Assembly (NCBI GenBank): GCA_001939145.1
Contig: LSRX01000078.1
Location: 187,594 to 251,593 of the forward strand
From: Symbiodinium microadriaticum
Lineage: Eukaryota > Sar > Dinophyceae > Suessiales > Symbiodiniaceae
Direction: 5' to 3'
Length of the DNA stretch: 64,000 nucleotides
This document shows, piece by piece, positions 20,498 to 30,900 of this stretch. Position 1 is the stretch's first letter; every line of letters starts with the position of its first letter. A program made the translations under genes and the position numbers. The notes below the pieces were generated by a model. It was not told the DNA's origin. It saw only the letters and a list, made by a program, of their open reading frames with translations, and did no database searches.

Positions 20498-21409
20498 GTT
20501 AGTGGTTCACCTGTTCGTTCTAGTGTTTCTCTTGAATCGATATTTAGTGGTCGCCTGGCGGGTGTCCCGCCTTCTATTCCATGTGGAGCCCTGGTGCATA
20601 GCCCTCCCCTTCGTTAAGGTCTTCAACATGCAGACAGCAGGTGTAATCAAAATTTAGCGGGAGGGGGGTGTTAGGGTTTTGAGCTTTAGGGATTCGGGTT
20701 TGGGGGGAGGTTTATATTCATCAGGGCTCTACCGTAGTGCTGCAGTCCGGCTATTTGAAGTTGTTGCCAAGGGTTGTGCAGTCCAAGACTCTCCCTAAAT
20801 CCTAAACCCTAAACGAGGGCTGAACATGCCCCAGACTGGCAGCCAGAACCCCAAACCCTAGACACAAAACCTTTGACCCAACCCTTCCCTCGAAAGCATT
20901 AACCCTGAAGCTGGACCTTAAGCTTTCCCTGAATCGCTTTTTCCGAATTTTTGAACATATAAAACCCGGACCATCTGGACCATAACATGCCTGTCCAACA
21001 ATAAAGGCCATATTGAACCATGACTCTAAGGATCCTAATAGCCCTCTTCAGGCTAGGTTTAGCGTGTCGGGTTTAGGGGTTCTGTAGGGTGAACACGATT
21101 TTTTGCCGACGGCTTTGCAGGGTTCTACATTTGGTCATGTCGTGGGTTTGCCGGGGTATTACTGTAAATTGCCTTACATGTTCTATGCTATGCCTTTTTT
21201 TGTGGGGGTCTTGGCAAGCAGTTGATCGAAGGATTGTTGTCTCCTGAACCGTCTCATAGACATCTCAAGTCAAGGAGAAGCACAAGTACCCCTTAGACAG
21301 CAGTTGCAAACAAGAAGCCAGGGAGCAAAGATAGAACTCATAGAACCCTGGCTAAGGTGTTTAGCGTGGAGGGGTTGAGTAGCAAATACCATCCCTTGGA
21401 GGGGCAAAG

Positions 21410-21509
21410 GGGTAGTTCTCCAAATGAGGGTCCCTTTTTCGGTCCCCAATATAGTACGGCACCCTGATAAAAACACCCCAAAAAGGGACCCTAAATTAGA
21501 AAACTACCC
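21410..21509. mobile_element. hairpin element family H, copy 2
   Basis: Ends GGGTAGTTCTCC and AAAACTACCC with inner GTACGGCACCCT shared with copies 1 and 3. Confidence 0.7.
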
Positions 21510-21624
21510 ATATGATAGTATGGTTGTCCAGGGGCTTGGATGTTTCAGGAAAAAAATCACTACGTACATGCACTCCATGCAGATGGAAAGTTAGGTTGGT
21601 ACTCTATAAGCTGTTTGGCCGCAG

Positions 21625-21745
21625 GATCCAGAAGGGAGATGGCGTGGGCGTGTGGTTCGACCCCATCAAGACAGTGCCCTCTTGGCAGTTCCAGGAATCA
21701 GCTGAAAGTTCGGCTAGCTCGGCGTACACCCTGTACCTTCAATGA
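21625..21745 (+). CDS. candidate terminal exon
   Basis: Acceptor GGCCGCAG; IQKGDGVGVWFDPIKTVPSW then QFQESAESSASSAYTLYLQ and TGA. Open upstream to 21512 too. A second frame is also open. Confidence 0.5.
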
Positions 21746-22159
21746 CAACGCCATGGCCTTCCATTTCGTATGTTTGCGTCTATAGATAAGCAACTAATTA
21801 CTTAATCCAGAAGCACCTGTGAATTTGTGGGTTTAGGGCGTGCGGATATCAGTTACTTGTCGGTTGGGTTTAGGGTCTATGGTGCGGTTTAGGGCCTAGT
21901 TTAGAGCTTGGGGACTTGGGGATCTGTATTTTGCTGTTGGGCTAAGGCGTTCAGGGTCACCCTAAACCCTAAACCCTAAACCGGTTCAGGCACATGGATC
22001 ACTGACCTTCTCCTAAGGCGTGTGCCCAACCTTGAGCGGAGCCGTATAAAACTCTAGCATCTTGACCACCTTGTGCAAAACGTGGCCTTTGGTAGAGGGG
22101 CATACTGTGGCTTCTGTAGGTATACACTCTAGTACACAAATACATGTGTATAATATATA

Positions 22160-22413
22160 TATATATATATACACACACACATAGGGTTAATATAATATAA
22201 TATAATATAATATAATTTACTATAATATACTATAATATACTATAATATACTATAATATAATATAATAGAATAGAATAGAATAGAATAGAATACAATAGAA
22301 TATAATAGAATAGAATAGTAATATAATAGAATATAATAGAATATAATAGAACATAATAGAATAGAATAGAATATAATAGAATATAATAGAATATAATAGA
22401 ATATAATAGAATA
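22160..22413. repeat. TA and TAATA/TAGAA pentamer array, truncated by gap
   Basis: (TA)n, then (TAATA)n, TATAC and TAGAA units up to a 9-base N gap (22414-22422) that is followed by telomere-like text. Confidence 0.95.
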
Positions 22414-22599
22414 NNNNNNNNNCCTAAACCCCTACACCCCTAAACCCCTAAACCCTTATATAATGTATAATATATATTAGATAAGAGACTTGGATCCTCC
22501 GGGATGAGAAACTGCATCCCTAAACTCTAAGACCCAAGCCCGAAACCTTCGAAACCCGAAGCCTTACACAACTCTAAACCCAGATCCCTAATACATTAG

Positions 22600-22765
22600 T
22601 CATTAGTCAGCAATACCATTCCTTTGAGCTTCCTGTCATAATTTCTCAGAGCTCCGTATCATAATTCCTTAGAGCTCCTTGTCATAATTCCTCAGAGCTC
22701 CTTATCATAATTCCTTAGAGCTCCTTGTCATAATTCCTTGGAGCTCCTTGTCATAATTACTATAC
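22600..22765. repeat. short tandem repeat, about 31-base unit
   Basis: Unit near CATAATTCCTTAGAGCTCCT occurs about five times in a row with small changes. Confidence 0.75.
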
Positions 22766-22987
22766 CACGAAACTTAATTCTGTTGATTTAAGATCCCTAC
22801 ACTAATTGTCGAACGCCAAACTACGTTGGAGCAAGAAGCTCGTAACCAAAAAATAGATGGGTGCAGCATGCCTTTCTTTTGACGTCTCACCAGTCGAAAC
22901 TCATATACCCCTTTTCTGAAACCCTTTCAGAACCCTAAACCCGAAACCCTAAACCCTAGACCTTAAACCCTAAACCCGTGGGGGCAG

Positions 22988-23253
22988 AATCCGGTGATGG
23001 TGTATGGGGGCATCCACTACAAAACGGGGAGGTGGAGGTTCACTACAACTTGGAGGACTTTGAGGGTGACACGGGTAAACCAAGTTGATGAAGCAGTGTC
23101 CGAGTGAGAAGTAAAGCAGGGCTTGGTTTTGCGGCTTGTTTGAAGAGATTGCGGGGGACGACGAAGCGAGTACTGCTTAGCCAACCAGGCCTGCCCAAAA
23201 TGGGCTTCGACCCCTACCGCAACGAAAAGGGCCCTCAAAAAAAAGAGACTTAA
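22988..23253 (+). CDS. candidate two-exon 3' end (22988-23074, 23120-23253)
   Basis: Acceptor GGGGCAG; ESGDGVWGHPLQNGEVEVHY then NLEDFEGDT to donor CGG|GTAAAC. After a 45-base intron ending AAAGCAG, the compatible phase reads through KMGFDPYRNEKG to TAA. Phase 1 matches. The intron is unusually short. Confidence 0.45.
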
Positions 23254-23335
23254 ACCCGAAACCCTAAACCCTAAACCTCTAAACCCTAAACCCTTATGGA
23301 TCCTTAAGGACCCCTTAGCAACCCTAAACTGGAAA

Positions 23336-23419
23336 GATACCCAGAGCAAGGCGCCTGCCGGTCGCAAAGTCCTGGGCAAGGTCAACTTGCAGTCCAGCGA
23401 CCCGGGCCGCTTAACTTAG
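23336..23419 (+). CDS. candidate exon
   Basis: DTQSKAPAGRKVLGKVNLQS then SDPGRLT and TAG, immediately before a TTTAGGG tract. Confidence 0.5.
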   Translation, partial: DTQSKAPAGRKVLGKVNLQSSDPGRLT

Positions 23420-23568
23420 GGTTTAGGGTTTCGGGTATAGGGAGGGGTTTAGGGTTTAGGTTTAGGGTTTCGGATATGGGGAGGTCACTTCAAGTTCGTA
23501 GTTTTATATCGTGTTGTCTGAGAGTAGTTTCTCAGATTATATGCTGTGTTGTAGTATAGTTCGTATGG

Positions 23569-23715
23569 TTGTATCATGTTATCTCACAGGGTTTGTTTAA
23601 ATTCTGGTGCATTCGAGTACATCTTAATATATACGATAAGTTCACAACATATCATAGCATAAGCGTTCCTTCTGGGGTTCCACAAGGGTCACAAGGGTTG
23701 GGGCCTAAGGATCAG
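23569..23715 (+). pseudogene. possible non-LTR reverse transcriptase remnant
   Basis: Frame contains SVPSGVPQGSQGLGP, very close to the conserved SGVPQGS-x-LGP motif of LINE-type reverse transcriptases. Upstream ORF text is weak and downstream is G-rich telomere-like. A short motif only; may be chance. Confidence 0.35.
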
Positions 23716-24505
23716 TCTCGGGCGTTTAGGCTTCAAGGTTCAAGGTTCGGGGTTTGGGGCTCAGGGTTGAGCATTCAGAGTTGTGTGGTGTCGGGTTTCT
23801 GGTTTGGGGTTCGGGGTTCAGGTTTAGCCTTAAGGGTGGAGGCTTCTGGGTTTAGAGTTTGGGATGACCGGTCTGAGGTTTAGGATTTTTATGGCTGAGG
23901 GTTTATGTTTCAGGGGTTATGATGCCGAGGTTTTGGTTCACGGCTTAGGATTCTGAACCCGAAACCCTAAACCCTAAACCGGCCTAAACTCTAAACCGTT
24001 GGGGTGTACAGTGGTTTTACATGGGGGGGGGGGTGTAGTAGTGTTTTCAACAGACCTGAGCTGGTTCCAAGAGCTCTGCAGGGTTTAGGGATATGTCAAA
24101 ACACCCGAAAGCTGAGTTGACATCGTAGAATGCACACTAGCAGTACTTCAGCCAACTTCAGCCAATCAACTTTTCAACTTTTTCGCGCTCCAGTGTCTTG
24201 TGGTGGGAATGTTTTTGCTTCAACGAGACGCAGAGTACCGTGGTACGTAGGTATCCATAGTATGGGAATTCTGTAAATGACGGCTCCTTTGAGGTTCATT
24301 CTTAGGCGCATAAGAGTGGCACTGTTCTCTTGGGAATCCACAGCAGAGCTCTAATCTACTTGCAGAGATTGTGAGTTGATATGAATTTTTGCGGCTGAGT
24401 GAGTGCACTTTACACTCTCCGGGATAGTATGAACTGGGCAACTCCGCTCTCGTGGGACCCTTTCGGATTTAGTTTTTTTGGGCACTTTGCCCTAAACCCT
24501 AAACC

Positions 24506-24604
24506 AAGGCAGATGTTGCTCCGTATGCTATGAAGCCCGAACTCCTTGTAGCCCATCGCACACGGAAGCTTACTCACCTGCCGCCAGAACCATTGAAGAC
24601 CTAA
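24506..24604 (+). CDS. candidate exon
   Basis: Starts after telomere-like text; KADVAPYAMKPELLVAHRTR then KLTHLPPEPLKT and TAA. Confidence 0.55.
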   Translation, partial: KADVAPYAMKPELLVAHRTRKLTHLPPEPLKT

Positions 24605-24616
24605 ACCCCTAACTAG

Positions 24617-24891
24617 GAACTACGTACGCTCTTAAGGCCGAAAACCTTATGAATTCCCAAAACAAGCTTCTCTCCCCAGAGTCCAATATAGAGGGCGGAA
24701 TAATATTTGCTAGAGTGTCCCTGTTGTCCCTACACGTCTATGATGCTACAACATACGCTATTCGCATCTTTGAAGGCGCCTATATTGTCCCCACAGCCTT
24801 AGGTTCCTGGGACAAATTACCGAGCCAGTGGGAGGAGTTGTTCGATCATCTGCGGCTACTATATTGTGGTCTCGAGGAAACCGACACATGA
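24617..24891 (+). CDS. candidate terminal exon, about 90 codons
   Basis: Acceptor AACTAG; open through MNSQNKLLSPESNIEGGIIF and PSQWEELFDHLRLLYCGLEE to TGA. One of the longest clean frames without repeat content. Family not recognised. Confidence 0.55.
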
Positions 24892-25071
24892 GCTGTCCGT
24901 TGGGCTTTGTTATTGAACCCCAAACCCTCAAGTCACTCACAGCAGTTCTAGCACCAAAAGCTCTAGACCCTAAACCAAAAGCTCCGAAGGCGAGGAGTGA
25001 AAGGGCCACTACACTTAAAAAAAAATACTAAAAGCCCTAAATCCTAAACTCCAGAGCACCTGGATCCTCAG

Positions 25072-25147
25072 AAGACATTGGGTGGATCGGCGGCAAGTTC
25101 TCGGGCGACAAGAACCCCGCCAAGGCGAATGTGACCCTGATGGAATT
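25072..25147 (+). CDS. candidate exon
   Basis: Acceptor ATCCTCAG; EDIGWIGGKFSGDKNPAKAN then VTLMEL; GC donor-like GAATT|GCAATA. Confidence 0.55.
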
Positions 25148-25317
25148 GCAATATCTAGGGCCTGGTTTCGGCTTCGTAGGATCTGCATGGCAGTGTGGCA
25201 TCTTTAGATTCGCATGTGTAGAGGCACATGTGACGTTTTTACAAGGCTTCCTGCCACTGGGGTCGCGCAATCCCATCGTGTGATGCTCCTCGCTAGTTTC
25301 TTAATGGCACATCCCAG

Positions 25318-25347
25318 GGCCTCGACTGGAGCACCGGCGGGATTTAA
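25318..25347 (+). CDS. possible short terminal exon
   Basis: Acceptor ATCCCAG; GLDWSTGGI and TAA. Very short. Confidence 0.3.
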   Translation, partial: GLDWSTGGI

Positions 25348-25398
25348 GGGTTGAGGGTTTAGTGTTTAGGGTTTCTCGCAACACCCGCCCTGCGTGGT

Positions 25399-25566
25399 TT
25401 AGATTCGTGCAAAGAGGCTTTCAGCTGGGGTCTTGCCGTCAGCAGTGGCCGTAGCCGTAGTGGGAGGAGGAGGAGGAGGGGTAGCAGTAGTCGTGGTATT
25501 GGTAGTAGTTGTGGTAGTCGACAACAAGAAGTGGCAGAGCTGACGAATTTCGACATAGTTATTCCT
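25399..25566 (-). CDS. candidate minus-strand exon with Thr/Pro linker
   Basis: Reads NYVEIRQLCHFLL, then about ten Thr, a Pro run, and ADGKTPAESLFARI to TAA. Thr-rich linkers of this kind also occur in the + gene at 27934. The + strand has a Ser/Arg-rich open frame over the same bases, so strand is uncertain. Confidence 0.4.
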   Translation of the reverse strand, partial: RNNYVEIRQLCHFLLSTTTTTTNTTTTATPPPPPPTTATATADGKTPAESLFARI

Positions 25567-25589
25567 ACCTCCCAAACCCTACTCTAATT

Positions 25590-25685
25590 ATTGAGGCACC
25601 TGTATTGGCTCGAAGGGACGGAACTCTGCCAGGGCAGGAACGGGGCAACAAGTCTGAAATCAACACCTTCTTGCATAGCATCTGA
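25590..25685 (+). CDS. candidate terminal exon
   Basis: IEAPVLARRDGTLPGQERGN then KSEINTFLHSI and TGA. Confidence 0.45.
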   Translation: MEAPVLARRDGTLPGQERGNKSEINTFLHSI

Positions 25686-25704
25686 AGCTTTCAATTTACC
25701 AAAC

Positions 25705-25798
25705 GGGACTTTCCGAAAATTAGGGCGCCTTAATTTTGGGGGTCCTTATTATACTATTTAGGGTACTATATTAGGGTCCCCTATGTTCGGAAACCCCC
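25705..25798. mobile_element. hairpin element family C, copy 5
   Basis: Ends GGGACTTTCCGAAAATTAGG and inverse; perfect AAAC flanks (25701-25704, 25799-25802). Not in a recognisable exon. Confidence 0.85.
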
Positions 25799-25895
25799 AA
25801 ACCATAAACCCTAAACCCTGAAGATCTGAAGCTTAGAGCCGGAACTCTGGGTGTGGAGGCTTCGGTCTCCAGGAGCACTCGAACGGTTTAGGGGG

Positions 25896-25961
25896 TTTAG
25901 GAGTTTTGGGTTTAGGGGTTTAGGGTTTAGGGTTTTAGGGTTTAGGGTTTAGGGTTTAGGG
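25896..25961. repeat. TTTAGGG tract
   Basis: Telomere-like repeat directly 5' of the exon at 25970. Confidence 0.9.
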
Positions 25962-25969
25962 GTTGCCAG

Positions 25970-26114
25970 TGGAACTTCCAGACAACACGGCCGAGGTCGC
26001 TCCTTCCGTGATTTCTCTACACCTCGGCGCTGAGGGTGGGGACAGCGGTGCTGCCTGCTGGCAGAGGCGCGCTGGAGAGTTCTGCATCACGACTTGCCTC
26101 CGCAGGATCTTCAG
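25970..26114 (+). CDS. candidate internal exon, 145 bases
   Basis: Acceptor TTGCCAG right after a TTTAGGG tract; VELPDNTAEVAPSVISLHLG then AACWQRRAGEFCITTCLRRI; donor CAG|GTAAAG. Cys-rich, strong exon. Confidence 0.6.
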
Positions 26115-26271
26115 GTAAAGGCAGCATATTTAGTGTTAACGAAAACGAACAGACGAGCAAAGCTAAATACGAAGGACAATAACATTAATGGTGGGGGGAA
26201 TAAACTGTATTAGCAGCAATAACTGCAAGTGTTGTTGTTGCTCATACTCGCAGCAGCACTACACTAGCAGA

Positions 26272-26380
26272 GTCATTGATTGGAGAAGGAATCTCGACAA
26301 CGGGATGGCAGTTGGGAGTTCTACTGTTTTTCTTCGTGAGGACAGCATGTTGAGAATCCACGCATTCATGCAACATCTTG
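26272..26380 (+). CDS. candidate internal exon
   Basis: Acceptor ACTAGCAG; VIDWRRNLDNGMAVGSSTVF then MLRIHAFMQHL; donor TTG|GTGAGT. The next A element (26449) lies in the presumed intron. Confidence 0.55.
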
Positions 26381-26448
26381 GTGAGTGCAACGACAGCCCC
26401 GAAACAACTGTTTCAAAAGGAACATATGTGAATGTTAGGGCCGAAGTA

Positions 26449-26538
26449 CCCATAGGCCCCTAAGTAGTTCCTTTCTGTGGCTTATATCTAGAATCCTATA
26501 AGGTAATCCCAAAAAGGAACTACTTAGGGGCCTATGGG
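26449..26538. mobile_element. hairpin element family A, copy 4
   Basis: Ends CCCATAGGCCCCTAAGTAG and inverse. Confidence 0.9.
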
Positions 26539-26809
26539 ATGCTACAATGGGTACAAGGACCCGTAGTGTTGAAACTTGCATTTTCCGGATGAAAGCCGCC
26601 CTTAACAGGTTGCATTTATAATCATGGTCTAGTAGAGCCTGAATTGAAACTGGATCAATGACAATTAGTGCTGGGATTCGCTATACGTTACTCTTCAAGA
26701 TTGAGGCGATGGGTTTCCAACTTTTTGGGCCTCTACTGTAAGGCCTTTGAATCTATTTGCATAAGAGTTTCATAAGGCCTGGGGTTAAAGTCTCCCCTAG
26801 TAGCTAGGC

Positions 26810-26878
26810 TCATTCATTTCGAGGCTGATGGAGGAGCATTCCTTGGACGCGAATGGCCGCCCGATTGAAGGAGCTTCC
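26810..26878 (+). CDS. candidate exon
   Basis: SFISRLMEEHSLDANGRPIE then GAS, ending at a CCCTAAA tract. Confidence 0.5.
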
Positions 26879-27095
26879 CTAAACCCTAATCCCCAAACCC
26901 TAAACCCTAATCCCTAAACCCTAAACCCTAAGCCGTTTGCAGGCCTCCCCTTCTCCCCGTTTCCCCTTGTGAAGTCTCAGGTTTCTTGCAGATGTACCCA
27001 ATTACCAAAAGGGGAGCCCTGTTTAATCCCAGGTTACTGGGCATCCGAGTGCGCTGTCTCAACGTTTCTGTAGACCATAAACGTAGGAGTAGAAG

Positions 27096-27175
27096 CATGC
27101 ATACACTACCTAAATCCACACATCTCTTCCTGCATGCATACACTACCTAAATCCACACATCTCTTCCTTCATGCA
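27096..27175. repeat. direct duplication, about 38-base unit
   Basis: CATGCATACACTACCTAAAT... occurs twice in a row. Confidence 0.9.
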
Positions 27176-27429
27176 TTGGCATGTGTATGCCATGAACACC
27201 CGGACACAGATAATTACATAGGTTGTTACATGTATATAGTCATTACATAGTCATACATATACATCCATGTGTTTAATGTATTCACTCTTTCACTCGTTCG
27301 TCGATCATTCATTCATGCTACGTTCTTGCATTTCTAGATATGCACAGGCACACATGCCAAGCGCTCCGACAATCGCTGCGAGCATCCCCACAAATGTCAC
27401 TTTAGCCCTGACCAGCCCCTCAACCTCTG

Positions 27430-27620
27430 AAGTTCTGCCTCTGTTCCAAAAACCGACACCCGTCTACTGCGACGACGGCGACGACGACGACGGCTGCAGC
27501 TGCTGCTACGACAACCACGACGACGGCTGGGACGACGACGCGGAGGACGACCGCTACTACTATTTAATGCTACTACTACGAGGACGGCGACGACGACGAC
27601 GACGACTATTGCTACGGCTG
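27430..27620. repeat. ACG/GAC trinucleotide-rich stretch
   Basis: One + frame reads as Thr/Ala linker, another as Asp-rich, a third Arg-rich. Possibly exonic linker; not decidable. Confidence 0.5.
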
Positions 27621-27933
27621 GGCTACGACTACGACCCCATCTATGCATGGCTGGACATGCATATTTGTAGGAAGGCAGCCTTTAACAAACATTGCTTGCA
27701 GACTGATCCTGAATCTTGCTCCATCGTGACCGTTTCCTTACGCAGGAGCCCGCAGCACCGCACCGCAGGGCCAGCCATGTGATCTTACCCATGGGGCATG
27801 AACTTTAAATGACGCCCTGACGAAATCCTAAGTGCAGGGAAGATTTGTCAAAGCCGTGCTCTTACCAGCCATTTAATCGGCCCGAGCATTCTGCTTCTGT
27901 AGTATTTCGCATCTTGATCACTCTCTACCGGAG

Positions 27934-30900
27934 ATGCTTCGCATCATCTTCGCATTTATCGGAATTGCTGCCGCAGAGGCCTCGTGCGTCGGTGAGGCTT
28001 GCCCCTCTCGTGGAGATGCTCTGCTCCAGCACCAACTGACCCATGAGAGGGTTCAGACCGGCGGCTATGAGCTCGGAGGGGACAACACCCAAAGCTGCGG
28101 CTACCAGCGGGATCGCATCCACACCCCTACGGAATGCAGGGACGCCGCAGCGGTTCTCGGCCTCCCCTATGGCTACACCGGTTCGTACAGCGGATGGCCA
28201 CGATACTGCTTCACCTACCGTGACCTGGTCTACTTCAACGAAGACGCTGGGCAGACTTGAGAAACTTGCATGTCACCTTCAGAAAGATGCAAAGTAACGC
28301 AAGCGGGGGCCGGAAGGTTGGGTTCCACTTGCTAGGTCATCTCAGATCTATGGTCACACAGTCGCACATGACCTCTGCCACAGAGTACCGGCATTGCAAC
28401 CCTCCCCCGAAGCCCCCCAGACCAAACCCTGAACTCTGAGCTTCAACACTCGAACACTTCTAAGCCCAAACCCTGAAGCTGCACACCCTAAATGCAAGAA
28501 GAATGCCATGCCAAGTAGGAGCCAGAAAGTTGGAGCATTCTCCTGGTACCTTTAAGCTACAAGGTAAGGCATTCGAGCACTAATCATCCTAAATCCTTAT
28601 TCCAACTTTCTGGGGTTCGCTGTAATTACCCTAAACCCTAAACCCCAAACCCTAAACCCAAATTTGTAAATCAAAGCTCATGCCAGGACGCAGTCAACTC
28701 TGCCAGCCGAAACGATGCCCGTCTGGTCTGCGAGCGCGTGGAGCCCACGACAACCACAACGACCACCACCATCCTCTACGACAACGTGCCTCGGGGACCT
28801 GGTTGAGGGTTTAGGGTTTACAGTATAGGGTTTATAGGGTTTATATGTAGGGTTTAGGGATTAGGGTTTAGGGTTTAGGGTTTTAGGGTTCAGGGTTTAG
28901 GGTTTAGGGATTACAGTAGGGCTTATAGGGTTTATAGGGCGTAGGGATTGGTAGGGGGTTCTAGGGTTTAGGGTTTTCAGGGTTTGGGGACTAGGGTTTA
29001 GGGTTACGACTGCGTGCCTCGGGGGCTGGTCTAAGGTTTACAGTACGTGGAGGGTCATACCCTCCCCCTTTCATAGGGCACCTGCTTAGGATCTTATATA
29101 CGGAGAAATCATCGGTACCTTAAGAACGAGGTAGGGTATGACCCTATATATACTACGATGATGGAGTTGTTCCGGAAACCATAATCGGGATTGGTCTCTT
29201 GGGACCAAATTCCAATATACATATATATATATATATACACACATATATATATATATATATGTATATGTATATGCATACATATATATATATATATATACAC
29301 GGACCCTTTGGGTTAGTCATTTGTGCCCTGAGGTGGTGAGCTACGTGATCGGTGCCCCGGGCTTCGATTGTGCGGAAGGCCACGTGGTCGCCACGCACGT
29401 GGAGTGCGCAAGCAGTGACTTAGTTCTCCAATGCCCAACCCTAGGGCTCCAGTTACCTACATAGTGGGCTACTAACCATATATTATGTACCCCAGTAACC
29501 TACTATTTAGGTAACTGGAGCCCTAGGGCAACCTTTAAACTTTTTGGGTTCTTATAATTTAGTAGTAGTCTGAAAGTTAAACCCTTTATTTCCCTGGCTT
29601 ATTGGGGAAGTAAGGTGAACTGATCACCCAGACAGGGATCCATTTCTCAAACTGGGCTTCCACGAACCGAATGCAGTTCGGCTGCCTGTATTCCAGTAGT
29701 CTGCATGCCCTGTTCTTCAACTACTTCGAGGGGGGCAGTGTCGACTACAACTACTCGCCAGTTTGCAAGACCGAAACGAGTCTTGGAGTTTGAAGTGGCC
29801 CTAAACCCTAAAACCCTGCGACTGCGGACTCTGCTACCTGCAGTGCGAAGGAGCCCCCGACCTCCCACGGATGTCCTGAATGACTCCCAAAGGCTACGGC
29901 CAAGACGCAGGGTTCTAGGGTTTAGGGTTTAGGGTTTAGGTGTCAGGGTAAACCCTGAGCCCTAAAGCCGCGCACTGTAGAGCTTCATTTCGTCCCAAGG
30001 AATCCCGTCGTTCGCCACTTCGACTTGGGCGACTTCGACACCAACTCGTGTCGCCATGGGCAGCCAATTGATGACTCAGAACCTCGGCAGTACGGTTTAG
30101 GGTTCAGGGGCCACCGGTTGATGGTTCGGAACCTGGCTCAGCTTTTCGCCGAAGATAGGGCCTAGCTAGGATTTGTGGTATCGGGCTGCTCAGGGCAGAC
30201 ATCTTATGTGTTAGGGGACACTTGGCTTCTTGCAGGAAGCAATGTGTACAGCCAGAAGCTCTCGCCAACATATTCAAACTGCTCGCCCTACGCCCGACAG
30301 CTATTAGGTAATGTAGGGGCCATACTACTTAGAATAGGGTTTTGGGGGGTTCCTTGTTATAATGATAGTATAATTAATATACCCCCAAACCCTATTCCAA
30401 TTAATCAGGCCCTTTTAGAAACCTCTGCAAAATCCTGGGTTTCTCGTGTTTGGCTGTATGGTTTAGGGGCTTGAACAAAGACCAAGACTACTCCCCGCTC
30501 TGTGATGCAGTTATTTATGTGTATTGTGATCTGAATAGAACTCCACATCCTAATCCAAGTAGTAAGACCCTGACTCGAGACATCTAAGGAGCTTTGCCGC
30601 GAGTCTGCTGCCTCTTTCGGCGAGGTGTCTCAGTTCTACATTGGTAAGTTCCTGCTTTGTTGTTTCCATGATGGATAAATGCCGTCTTTCAGCCTAAACC
30701 CCAAGTCCTAAATGCCAGGAAGTCATCTGTTAGCTTACTTAGACGGGCTTTAGCGAAATGGCGACAATGGATCCATTTCCTCGTTCCAATGTTCTAGCCA
30801 TGGTGTGGACTAAGGGTTTAGGGTTGAGGGTATCGATTCCACTTTATAAATCCAGTCTTCGGGCAGCAAGTGTCCCATGCATTGGAGTGTGGATTCACAG

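Noticed and set aside
19780-20617. Long frames of Met-Tyr-Val-Cys or His-Thr-Tyr-Ile type
   Set aside because: Translations of TATG, TTATG and CTATG microsatellites. Only the piece at 20435-20497 was kept.
23017-23385. 122-codon minus frame
   Set aside because: Runs through telomere-like text and lies antisense to better + exons at 22988 and 23120.
27867-27880. Second relict spliced leader (AGCCATTT) before the gene at 27934
   Set aside because: Only eight bases match and the rest of the leader does not follow; expected by chance.
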